Part shown: positions 50,264 through 60,462 of the stretch, one piece after another
Position numbering within the stretch: position 1 is the first letter of the stretch
Layout: every line of letters begins with the position of its first letter
Assembly (NCBI GenBank): GCA_903772945.1
Contig: CAICTM010000471.1
Span: forward strand, 1 to 64,000
Origin: Seminavis robusta
Taxonomy: Eukaryota > Bacillariophyta > Bacillariophyceae > Naviculales > Naviculaceae
Length of the DNA stretch: 64,000 nucleotides
Direction: 5' to 3'
Position numbers and translations under genes: made by a program
The notes under the pieces: generated by a model
The model's database searches: none
Seen by the model: only the letters and a program-made list of their open reading frames with translations
What the model was told of the DNA's origin: nothing

Positions 50264-51921
50264 GTAAGATTTACTGAGGGAGGCTTCAATGGTTCTTGGG
50301 TATCAGGTATCATGCTCTAACTCTTGACATTGTTGCTGTTGCTGTTGCTGTTGCTGTTGTTGTTGTTGTTGTTGTTGTTTGCTGTCACCCAGATCAAGCT
50401 CATGACTCAGAGTCTCTAGTTTCCCAAAGATATGGTATGCACATGTCAGGAAGTTAGGGTTCATCTTGGGTCAACCTTACCTCATTTTTCTGCTCTTTCA
50501 CTAGGACACCCGGCTCACACTTGGGACATTAGCAAGGTAAGTTTGTCCAGCAAAGCAAAACGGGCGGGGGGATAGTGCACTGCCTTACCTAACAGCTCAA
50601 TGCTTTGATATCCAACAGATTACAGATCTTAGCTATGTCTTTGCTGGCTACCAGGGCACTGTTGACCTTGACCTGAATGGATGGGTAAGAAAATGAGGAT
50701 TCATTTGGGGGTAACAAGAGGCCATATCTAACATGCACTGCACTTGTACCTTCAGGACACAAGTAATGTTGTCAGCATGGAGGGGATATTCAGGCAGTCT
50801 TTGATGGGACAATCAATGACTGGGACACCTCAAAGGTTGAGAGTCTGTTGGGTGCATTTTCGGAGTGCGAGTTTAGTGGAGACATCTCTGAGTGGGATGT
50901 CAGTTGTAAGTTGGTCAAATGTGTTGAGTTTCACTTCTTGCATTTGGTGATTAACACACATCTACATTCTCTCATGCACAGCGGTGACTGACATGAGCTA
51001 CATGTAAGCATTTATTTCTTCCTGTGTCAGCTTTCGATTGCTTGGGAAATTCTTAACGAACCTTTTTGAATATCACAGGCTATGGGAAACCACATGTTGT
51101 TTTGCTTCGGCATTAAACGAATGGAATGTTGCCAAAGTGACGAATTTTGAGGAGTAAGGACACAAAATGCATTTCCATGTTTGATTCTTCACAATGTCAA
51201 ATTCTCACTTATGTTTGTGGTTTGAATCAGAATGTTTGGCTTCGAAGTTACCATTCCTGGTGGGATTGGAAAGTGGGATGTCACTGGAAATGGGGCTGAA
51301 GGGGGGGTGTACACCATGTTTATGTAAGTCTACTTTGATCAAGTTCTGTGCCCTAATTTTCACCTTCTCATACTATCATCATCCATCGATACAATGCAGG
51401 TTCGCTACTGCAGTAAATGTACCTGATCTGACTAATGATGGTGGATGGGACACATCCAACATCTAGAATGTAAGCATTCCTTTCTTCCAGTGTGGCTTTT
51501 GAACCTTTGGAAATTCCTAACAACCTTTTTGATAGGTTCATGTCTCAAGCAACTCTTCGACCAGGACATCACAAATTGGAATGTTGGCAAAGTTCTAGAT
51601 AGAATGGAATGTGAGATTTCACCACGAAAAGACTGCACGCTTCAAATTTGTTCTAACTACTATGTTCTTTTGCTTTGGTGCTAGGTTTCTTGAGGCGTCT
51701 TCATTCAGCCAAGATATTAAGACTTGGGAACTATCCAGCATTCAATACTGGGGGATATGTTTTCTGTTGCTTCTGCTTTCAGTCATAGCCTGTGCGATTG
51801 GAATGACCACTTGCCACTAATATTGGGGGTTGTATGCATCTAGTTTGCGGACTCTGGTTGTCCTGACCAATCACCCACAATAGAATATACATCTGGCTAC
51901 TCCCCATTGTGTCATGTTTGT
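50264..51921 (+). pseudogene. decayed tandem copy A of the DUF285 end
   Basis: Compared base by base with copy B (52741-54540), this segment has the same exons and introns, starting with ATCAAGCTCATGACTCAGAG (near 50392) and GACACCCGGCTCACACTTGG. The exon beginning GACACAAGTAATGTTG (50757) lacks four bases around 50790, so the reading goes out of frame. The exon ending ACATCTAGAAT (about 51470) meets a stop, and the exon near 51532 (GTTCATGTCTCAAG) has lost several bases. At least three exons are thus spoiled, while splice sites are mostly kept. Copy A nevertheless keeps the more family-like VTNFEE where B has VTIFVE. The duplication is recent enough that introns align readily. The final exon joins the Pro/Ser array at about 51922. 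Confidence 0.78.
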
Positions 51922-52740
51922 GACCTTCCCAGCAATGCCCCGTCCAATGTCCCAAGCAATCTTCCAAGTGTTGCTCCAAGTGACATTCCCAGCAAGGCCC
52001 CGTCAATGTCCCCAGCAATCTTCCAAGTATTTCCCCAAGTGACATTCCCAGCACGGCTCCAAGCAAGGCCCCGTCGAATGTCCCAAGCAAGCTTCCAAGT
52101 GTTGCCCCAAGTGACATTCCTAGCAAGGCACCGTCGAATGTCCCAAGCAATCTTCCAAGTGTTGCCCCAAGTGACATTCCGAGCAATGCACCGTCGAATG
52201 TCCCAAGCAATCTTCCAAGTGCCCCCAAGTGACATTCCCAGCAAGGAACCGTCGAATGTCCCAAGCAATCTTCCAAGTGTTGCCCCAAGTGACATTCCCA
52301 GCAAGGCCCCATCGAATGTCCCAAGCAATCTTCCAAGTGTTGCTCCAAGTGACATTCCCAGCAAGCCCCGTCGAATGTCCCAAGCAATCTTCCAAGTGTG
52401 GCCCCAAGTGACATTCCCAGCAAGGCCCCGTCGAATGTCCCAAGCAATCTTCCAAGTGTGCCCCAAGTGACATTCCCAGCAAGGCCCCGTCGAATGTCCC
52501 AAGCAATCTTCCAAGTTTCCCCCAAGTGACATTCCAAGCAAGGCCCGTCCAATGTCCCAAGCAATCTTCCAAGTGTTGCCCCAAGTGACATTCCCAGCAA
52601 GGCTCCGTCCAATGTCCCAAGCAATCTTCCAAGTGTTGCCCCAAGTGATATTCCCAGCAAGGCTCCAAGCAAGGCCCCGTCAATGTCCCAAGCAATCTTC
52701 CAAGTGTTGCCCCAAGCAGTATTCCCAGCAATGTTCCCAG
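51922..52740 (+). repeat. 60-base tandem array, expanded Pro/Ser tail between copies A and B
   Basis: About thirteen units of GTCGAATGTCCCAAGCAATC followed by TTCCAAGTGTTGCCCCAAGT GACATTCCCAGCAAGGCCCC, which in the right frame encodes PSNVPSNLPSVAPSDIPSKA. Similar units code for the tail of copy B at 54757-54900, so this was the tail of copy A, fused to the stalk end of copy B. Small deletions, often at runs of C or G, move the reading through all three frames, so it is not translatable throughout as given. Either decay or sequencing error in a hard repeat would explain this. Confidence 0.8.
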
Positions 52741-55028
52741 TATGGCTCCCACTTACGAGGCTTTTGGTTCCGCAGAGGAACTGAGAAATGCATTGTTTGG
52801 CACTCTCGGTTGCTGCGTGGAATGTACTTGTAATCCAGATTACAGTAAGATTCACCGAGGGAGGCTTCAATGGTTCTTGGGTAATCCGGTATCATGCTCT
52901 AACTCTTGACATTGTTGCTGTTGCTGTTGCTGTTGCTGTTGTTGTTGTTTGCTGTCACCCAGATCAAGCTCATGACTCAGAGTCTCTAGTTTCCCAAAGA
53001 TATGGTATGCACATGTCTGGAAATTCAAAGGGTTCATCTTGGGTCAACCTTACCTCATTTTTCTGCTCTTTCACTAGGACACCCGGCTCACACTTGGGAC
53101 ATTAGCAAGGTAAGTTTGTCCAGCAAAGCAAAACCGGGCGGGGGGATAGTGCACTGCCTCACCTAACCGGCTCAATGCTTTGATATCCCACAGATTACAA
53201 CTCTTAGCTATGTGTTTGCAGGCTATCAGGGCACTGTTGACCTTGACCTGAATGGATGGGTAAGAAAATGAGGATTCATTTGGGGGTAACAAGAGGCCAT
53301 ATCTAACATGCACTGCACTTGTACCTTCAGGACACAAGTAATGTTGTCAGCATGGAGGGGATATTCACCCAGTCCAAATTTGATGGGACAATCAATGACT
53401 GGGACACCTCAAAGGTTGAGAGTCTCTTGGGTGCATTTTCGGATTGCGAGTTTAGTGGAGACATCTCTGAGTGGGATGTCAGTTGTAAGTTGGTCAAATG
53501 TGTTGAGTTTCACTTCTTGCATTTGGTGATTAACACACATCTACATTCTCTCATGCACAGCGGTGACTGACATGAGCTACATGTAAGAATTTATTTCTTC
53601 CTGTGTCAGCTTTCGATTGCTTGGGAAATTCTTAACGAACCTTTTTTTAAATATATCACAGGCTTTATCTAACCTCATGTTGTTTTGCTTCGGCATTAAA
53701 CGGCTGGAATGTTGCCAAAGTGACGATTTTTGTGGAGTAAGGACACAAAATGCATTTCCCGCATGTTTGATCCATCTACAATGTCACAATTCTCACCTTA
53801 TGTTTGGTGGTTTGAATCAGAATGTTTGCCAGTTCTGAAGTTACCATTCCTGGTGGGATTGGAAAGTGGGATGTCACTGGAAACGGTGCTGAAGGGGTGG
53901 AAACCCAGTCTATGTAAGTCTACTCTGATCAAGTTCTGTGCCCAATATTTCACCCTTCTCATACTATCATCATACCATCGATAACAATGCAGGTTCGCTG
54001 ATGCAGTAAATGTACCTGATCTGACTAATGATGGTGGATGGGACACATCCAACATCATAGACATGTAAGCATTCGTTTCTTCCAGTGTTGGCTTTTGAAC
54101 TCTTGGGAAATTCCTAACAAACCTTTTTGAATAAGGTTTTTCATGTTCAAGGGTGCAACTTCATTCGACCAGGACATCACAAATTGGAATGTTGGCAAAG
54201 TGCTAGATATGGATTCAATGTGAGATTTCACCGTGAATAGACTGGCATGCATCAAAAAAATTTGTTCTAACTACTATGTTCTTTTGCTTTGGTGCTAGGT
54301 TTGCTGAGGCATCTTCATTCAGCCAAGATATTAAGACTTGGGAACTATCCAGCATTCAATACATGGGGGATATGTTTTCTGTTGCTTCTGCTTTCAGTCA
54401 TAGCCTGTGCGATTGGAATGACCACTTGCCACTTAATATTTGGGGGTTGTCTGCATCTACGTTTGCGGACTCTGGTTGTCCTGACCAATCGCCCACAATA
54501 GAATATACATCTGGCTACTCTCCATTGTGTCATGTTTGTCAAGGTGCAACAGAATCCGGGCTGGGCTCGACACCGGTACCTGATGGAGGGGGATACGGAT
54601 ATGTGTACGGAGATGGGTACTATGAGGGGTACTTAGAGCATGTCGAACCAACTGCAGCACCAGAAGGAGGGGGGGGCTCTATTGGACTAGATCCACCAAC
54701 CATTGAACCAAGTACTTTCCCAAGCAAGATTCCCAGCAAGGCTCCAACCACGGCCCCGTCCAACGTCCCAAGCAACGTTCCCAGCAAGGCCCCGTCCAAT
54801 GTGCCAAGCAATCTTCCAAGTATTGCCCCAAGTGACATTCCCAGCAACGCCCCGTCCAATGCCCCAAGTGATGTCCCAAGTATTGCCCCGAGTGACATTC
54901 CCTCCAACGCTCCGAGCGAATCACCCTCCAACGCTCCAAGCGAATCTCCCACCAATTCACCATCTTTGCAGCCATCTCCCGGGGGATTGATACTTCTACC
55001 TCCACCAGGAGATCGAGACGGGGGCTAG
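52741..55028 (+). CDS. intact copy B of the stalk end and DUF285 (BspA-like) domain
   Basis: The first exon has no start of its own: it is the stalk end (MAPTYEAFGSAEELRNALFG, donor after 52844). Then: 52963-53004, 53078-53109, 53194-53259, 53331-53484, 53561-53582 (22 bases), 53662-53736, 53821-53913, 53993-54064, 54136-54219 and 54299-55028, all in consistent phase. The product reads ITTLSYVFAGYQGTVDLDLN GW, FDGTINDWDTSKVESLLGAF, SGDISEWDVS, VTDMSYM, FDQDITNWNVGKVLDM and FSQDIKTWELSSIQYMGDMF, typical DUF285 repeats of the W-D-V/T-S-K-V kind. After C-rich SGYSPLCHVCQ comes a Pro/Ser tail and GGLILLPPPGDRDGG. BspA-like repeats occur in bacterial and protist surface proteins. The stop codon TAG is within GGCTAGCTAGG. 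Confidence 0.8.
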
Positions 55029-56468
55029 CTAGGAGACGGTGACGGTGAAGGAGGCTAGCTAGCTAGGTTGTGCTACAACTGTGTTAGTGCTAGTTTGTCT
55101 CAGGGATGCTCCGTGTCTTCCTCTGTTTTAAGCTGTACCTGCAATCTTACATTACCGGTACCAGTAGGCAATTGAGTTACTGAACAACTACCCTGCTATT
55201 ATACCTAGCTAGCTATTAGAGGCCATTGACAGCCATTAATGTACTAGTTCGTGCAACTGGTGTACTCGCTGGCTAGCTAGTGGCTAGCTAGCACATGTCC
55301 CTTTGGAGATGGAGTGTCTCGGACTGGCTCACATTAATGATACATCTACTGATAGTCAAATAATTTTAGGAAGTAAAAGCAATCATAGTTTAGTGGTAAA
55401 ATATCTGCCTTCCAAGCAGATGTCCTGGGTTCGATTCCCAGTGATTGCAGTGCTGTAACTTTTGCACAATGCCAGATCTGTATCTGAGGAACGGCTTTTG
55501 ACAATTATTTATGGCTGAGCCAGTCAAATCATAGCGCCTTTGAAAGACAGTAAGTACCTGGTACTAGCTAGTAGGGTTTTTGCAGATGCAGAGGCTAATC
55601 ATCCCTGCCCGGCTTACTGAAGCAATTTCCTAGGCGGTTGCTGATGGCACAAGCCCTCTGGTTGCATACTAGTGCCTGCTATTCGTTAGAAGGATTGTTC
55701 CTTTGCTTGTGCTTCCAGGATGGTGTGTACGTCATACAGTACCTCATGCTTTCTTCCACAAGATTCTCAAGTCTCTACAGTACGGTACGGTAGCCATTGT
55801 AGCCAAAGTGGCAAACAGTTGGTGGAAAAATTGATTGGATTTTGTTTCCTTCAAGAAAAGTTCCTACCCCAACACACGTACGGTACCGGTACGGTACTAG
55901 AGAGCCAATGGTACCGGTACCGTGCGCGCTTGGGATCCAAACCAACTCGACGAAGGCAAGCACAATCCTCAAAGCCTCGAAGGTACGCATCCATGCAGCC
56001 ACTCGGGAAGAAAACCGTCCCACGTCCAAAGCATTACTGGTAACGGTACTGGTAGCTACTGTACTAGCTAGCTAGAGTACCTACCATATTCTGTTTTTCC
56101 GCGGCGACTAGTACCAGTACCGGTACCAGGTACCGTAGCTGATGATGTACCGGTAAACTCTACCGGTACTAGTAGGTGATGAGAGCGTTGAAAGGAATGA
56201 GGCAGAGAATTTTGGGAATGTACGAGGCAAGGTGAACGGTGACTGGCATTAAATCTGACGATGCTCCCGAGAGGAGGTTAGCCTTCTTTGACTCCCGTGG
56301 CTGTTCATTCGAAAATTCCATGGTTCCAGTAAAAACCCCAAAGAGAAAAACATCCACAACAACAAAATGGTTGCCGCTGATCGCATGCGTCTAGCCCATA
56401 CTTGACCCGGTTACAATCGGCGACTTGTATGATTGGTGCGAAGAGCGGCTAGGCAGTTGAAGCCGAGA
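55029..56468. other. intergenic with CTAG and ACCGGT palindrome clusters
   Basis: Outside the tRNA this 1.4 kb has CTAG arrays at 55022-55065, 55204-55214, 55268-55292 and 56062-56076. It also has the densest TACCGGTACC cluster of the window at about 55870-55925 and 56100-56175. No protein gene is supported. Confidence 0.55.
55379..55448 (+). tRNA. tRNA-Gly (anticodon UCC)
   Basis: The 70-base sequence folds as a cloverleaf: acceptor arms GCAATCA and TGATTGC pair fully; the D arm has TAGTTTAGTGGTAAAAT (A box); the anticodon stem is TCTGC/GCAGA with loop CTTCCAA, anticodon TCC; and the T arm is CTGGG-TTCGATT-CCCAG (B box). A run of four T follows nine bases downstream (CTTTTGC), suiting RNA polymerase III. 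There is no intron, and CCA is not encoded. Confidence 0.95.
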
Positions 56469-57271
56469 ATGATCATGCAGAAAGGTCGACGTAGCATCTT
56501 GGGTGTCTCTGTCATTTTTGCGCTGGCAACCGCAACTTTGACGCAAGCGTTCTGCTTGCTGTGTGGAGAAGAAGGAGTGGATGGACTGGAACGCCCCGAC
56601 TTTAAGGTCGACCAATGGGGTAAAACATGCTCGCAGCTTATGCTAGAATTAGCTCTACAGTATGACGAAGGGGATGTTGGATGCGACGACTCCGTCGATT
56701 CCTTCGGTGCCATGTGCTGTGACGAAGAAGAGCCAGATCCAATCCAGCAGACACCTACCAGCGCGCCAGTGTACACCGGTCCGATGGGAGACTATCCCCC
56801 GTGTCCTATATGCTATAATGGAAACTACCCCGGTAGGTTGATGTTGCAATCAGCAAGGCGCCAATTCTGTTGCAGGCATTTGAAAATCTAAACTGCTTTC
56901 ACCCTTCCTTATTTCTATGCTCAGGCAACCCAGCAATGGTCATCAATATACTTGGAATAGGAGCAGATTCGTGTAGAATGTACTACCACTATGGCGAACG
57001 AGGCTTGATCCGTACGGAACTGTGTGACACTCTGCAGAGTTTTGCCTTCGATCCTTGCGGCTGTGACAAGACCGCACCACCTAGTTCGCAGTCAGGACCT
57101 CTTCCTCCCGCGGCAGCTCCAGCTGCAGGCACGCCATCTAGGACTCTCCCCCCAGCAGCTTCACCAACTGCGTCCTCACCAACAGGGGGAGGTTCCGACA
57201 CTGGGGGTTCCGACGCGGGGGATGCTCTACTTGCCTTGCTGCAATTTATTTTGTCGCTTTTACAAGGCTAG
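56469..57271 (+). CDS. small Cys-rich secreted protein, probably GPI-anchored, two exons
   Basis: Exons 56469-56832 and 56925-57271 (donor GTAGGTT, acceptor GCTCAG), joined as NYP-GNPAMVINILG, give 236 residues. The ATG at 56469 (MIMQKGRRSIL) precedes a signal peptide (GVSVIFALATATLTQA) and the mature start FCLLCGEEG. Cys-rich positions CLLCG, TCSQL, GCDDS, MCCDEE, CPICYNG, SCRMYYHYGE, LCDTL and CGCD make a compact disulphide domain seen in other diatom surface proteins; I know no function. Then follow Pro/Ala/Ser/Thr-rich PLPPAAAPAAGTPSRTLPPA, a Gly-Ser-Asp stretch and a hydrophobic end (ALLALLQFILSLLQG), together like a GPI-anchor signal. The stop TAG begins CTAGCTAGG. Confidence 0.8.
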
Positions 57272-57722
57272 CTAGGAGGTTGCTTTGCTGCTGCAACGTT
57301 GTGGGGAGTATTGTATTGGGTTCACGTACATGATGCAACTAATAGAGGTACCGGTATAGGTAAAGGAGTCAGCGATAGCTGTAAACCTGCCATGGTGCAT
57401 GTAAGGTTGGGCATTAGTGTGTTTATGGATGCATGTAGTATTGTATGGTTTGCTGGTTGTATGCGTATCAGTCTATGCGTTGATGCCTTTGGGGTTCGTA
57501 GATGCAAAATCCTCGTTGTCGCTGCACGGGTTTCCTCTTTCTACTGGTACCTGCCCTGCCCGTGCGATGTATTTTTTGTATGAGATTGGTTTCATCTCAT
57601 ATGAGCCGCAGCCTCTTTTGTGATATGTATTGAGGGGAGTGAAATGCTTCGTGCAGTCAGATCAGAGCATCATGATGGAGTGTCATGCCCCCGCCAGTTC
57701 ATTCATGTTTCTTCCCTCTCAT
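57272..57722. other. intergenic between converging genes
   Basis: About 450 bases, TG-rich on the plus strand, with the ACCGGTA word at 57349. Nothing else is seen. Confidence 0.4.
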
Positions 57723-59800
57723 TCACTCAAAACAGGAACCAAACACATCATCATCCTCTTCCACGTCATTTCCCTCCGAGTCTACAATCTCACATTCTTC
57801 AATGCTCTGTCCCATGACCCTAGCCAAAACCATCTTTTGAAGCGCCATGTGATCTTCCTTGGTCTGTTCTGCCAGCTGTTGCTTCCATTCTAACGCCACC
57901 TTTTCCCGTTCATTCAGGATAATCTCGGCAACCTTGACAGGATCGACAAGATAGGTCAAATCTTTGGTGAAACTGTCTTGGTCTGTCTCCTCCTCGCCAT
58001 TGCCGCGATGGTCGCCCACTGTAATCATCCGCGGTGGACTCTCCAAGAGCTCTTCTAAAAAGTCATCGCTACGTCCATACGGTTGATCACCCGTAAAGTG
58101 TGACAAGAGTCGCTTGACGTAAAAGTCTTGCAAGAACTGGTTGCTACCATGTTCGGGGGCCTTGCGTGCCTGCCTCGATGGGTCGTTGAGGACTCGATGG
58201 ATGGCTTCTTGCGTCGCCAAGAGACAAAGCAAATCAAAGTTGCTCTTGCGTAGTGGTGAAGGAGCATAATCTGCCTCGGCGCCCACGGAGGAATCCAAAA
58301 AGAGCAGATTGGCTCGTTGTATACTGGGTGGGTCTGTAGCGTGGTCATCGACGGTATCCGTGGAGGCGGCACCATTGTTTTCGCTGATGTTTTCCTCCAT
58401 GGACTTTTGGATTTGCTTTTCCAACTTATCCTTTTGTTGCTGGAGTTCTTCTTCGGCTCGTTGTTCACGAATCTCTCGCAGCATTTTGTGGTAGCTCTTC
58501 AAGGTGAGACCTAATAAGAGGGGAAGAGGGGTAAGTAAGCGCATACATTTAGTTAGTTACAGTCCAGGACCATTGAATTCAATTGAATTCAACAGTACCG
58601 GTACGTACCACACATGTCCGCAATGACTTGCAAATCATGTTCAAACTCGTTGGCGATCTGCATGCGCACCGACAACATGCGCCGTACCAAGGATGCCGGG
58701 TCAATGTCCATCTCGTAGGCTGGAATCTGAGCGTGCCAAGATTCCACCAGGTAAGATTCTTTGGGTTGTCCCAACAGTTGTTCAAAGTAAGAATCCCACG
58801 TGGGGAATCGAGTACGATTGAGAATGGCCAATCCATGGTACTTGAGAGCGACGGGATTGGTCTTGGGGAATGTTTTCCATTCGGTTGGTGGCTCCTCCTC
58901 GTCATCTTTGGAGGAAACCTTAGCCGATTCTTTGGATTTGGGTGTCCTAGACGCTGTCTTCTTCTTCGTGTCTGATGGAGGAGGATGTCCATAGAGAGAC
59001 GAAGTCGAGGACGTCATTGATTGCTTCAATCCTCCTTGGAAAGGTGCCCAGTTGCTCTTGGGCGTGGAAGAAGGTTGAAATTTTTTCCCAGCAAAGGGCG
59101 CAAAGTTGCCCTTTTTGGCATTGTTGTTGAAGGAAGCAGCTGTTGGCAAACTGGAATAGAGTTGGGAAATGCCCGTGTTAGACACTGGTAGTTCCTCTTG
59201 GTTCTTCTTCTGCTTCTTCTTCTTGGCTAAGTACATTCCCACGGTGTAATGGGAGAACGCCTTTTTGACGGCACCCTTGTCCTCTAGCATTTTTAGACAA
59301 GCTATGGATGGTTGGAAGACTTTCTTCTTGGTATCCTCTACTTGTTCCACTACCTTGGGTTCTTCGTTTACCACCACAGTCTCTTCTACGAGGGCTAGTG
59401 ATGGAAAAGGCCCAGCCACGGAACCCAATTCCATCTCAATGTCCGCCAAGGCAGCCTGAGCTGCTTCCGCGAGACTTACCTTGGCGTTCTTGTCAATCTT
59501 TTTTCCTTTTGGTGTTTCCATGAGAACCGGATCGGTAAAGTCCTGTAGCCATTGCATGGTGTGAACATCCGATAGAGAGTTCAAGAGAAACATGAAGGAC
59601 TGAATGGAACACTGTGTCAAAAACTGGTTGAAATCATTGGGTGTCTCCCAGTGAGGGGAAGAGCCAATGGGTGGCACATCATCTCGATAAAAAAGTGTCG
59701 TGGGGGTCTTGACAGCAACATGACTTCTGGCTGATGGAGTCACAAAGGACACTGCCATGGGCAATGCTGCCATCACGGATACAACAACGACAAGTCTCAT
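57723..59800 (-). CDS. plastid-targeted coiled-coil protein of unknown function, two exons
   Basis: Exons 59800-58609 and 58510-57723 (donor GTACGT, acceptor TTATTAG), joined as ADMCG-LTLKSYHKM, give 659 residues. A longer frame starts with TTG, so ATG 59800 (MRLVVVVSVMAALPMAVSFV) is chosen. That is a signal peptide followed by VSFVTPSAR, an ASAFAP-like plastid motif. Residues 35-110 carry SIQSFMFLLNSLSDVHTMQW, a conserved-looking helix; the middle is basic/low complexity with repeats of APFxGGKxFQPSS type. Residues 330-450 (YHGLAILNRTRFPTWDSYFE QLL, VRRMLSVRMQIANEFEHDL) are better ordered. Exon 2 has a Glu/Gln/Lys coiled coil (EIREQRAEEELQQQKDKLEK) and a helical tail ending with an acidic DDVFGSCFE. 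No known domain is recognised. Confidence 0.76.
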
Positions 59801-60462
59801 GGTCCACACACAACAAGCAAAAATCAACTATGGATGGGGAGAAGAAAATGTTCTTTTTGGTATGCCGGGTTGATGGCCAAATGAATTGGAGATCCGCCTT
59901 CCAGAGGAATCGTATTATTGTGAGCAAGATGCCGATCCAAGATACTTGTCAAGTTGCCCAGGCTTCTCAACATTCTCATCAGAGCCATTCAAATCCTTCC
60001 CATCAGGCAGCCAGCTGATGTTCTGTGACAAGCCATCAACACAAATCTTCTCTCCGCCAAGTCGAAGCATCCATCCCATCATTCAGGAACAATTGGCAGC
60101 ATTTTTTGGGTTTGAATTATGAAAAGAATTCTCGGTTGTGGGTGAAAAGAATTCGAAAAAGGGCATCCAATCGAGAGAAGCAGATTGGTGATGCAGCTTG
60201 ATTTTGGTTTCGTCCGGCCACGTCATGTTCGGAACCCTTAATTCTATCATTTTTCTAAAAGTGAATTTTCTAAAACATGAATACAGTCGTAGCCTGAACA
60301 CTAAGAAAGATACGGCTGACACCAAACACGAGTGAACCACGATTCACACCAAACTTTTCCGAGCCGATCCGACGACCGACCCAAACCTTCCTTTTTTCTG
60401 TCGATGACACAAAACAAGCACAAGAACCATCAAACTTCCGCTCAACAACGAAAACTTGCACC
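59801..60462. other. bidirectional promoter region
   Basis: About 660 bases between two genes pointing away from each other. It contains the palindromic pair GAATTC (60129, 60150) and CAAACTTTTCC-type words near the hydrolase start. No gene is supported; a 94-codon frame at 59734-60018 overlaps the coiled-coil gene and is not called. Confidence 0.4.

Noticed and set aside
51779-52870. A 363-codon minus-strand frame with GALLGMSLGATLG repeats
   Set aside because: Antisense shadow of the 60-base array; its regularity comes from the repeat only.
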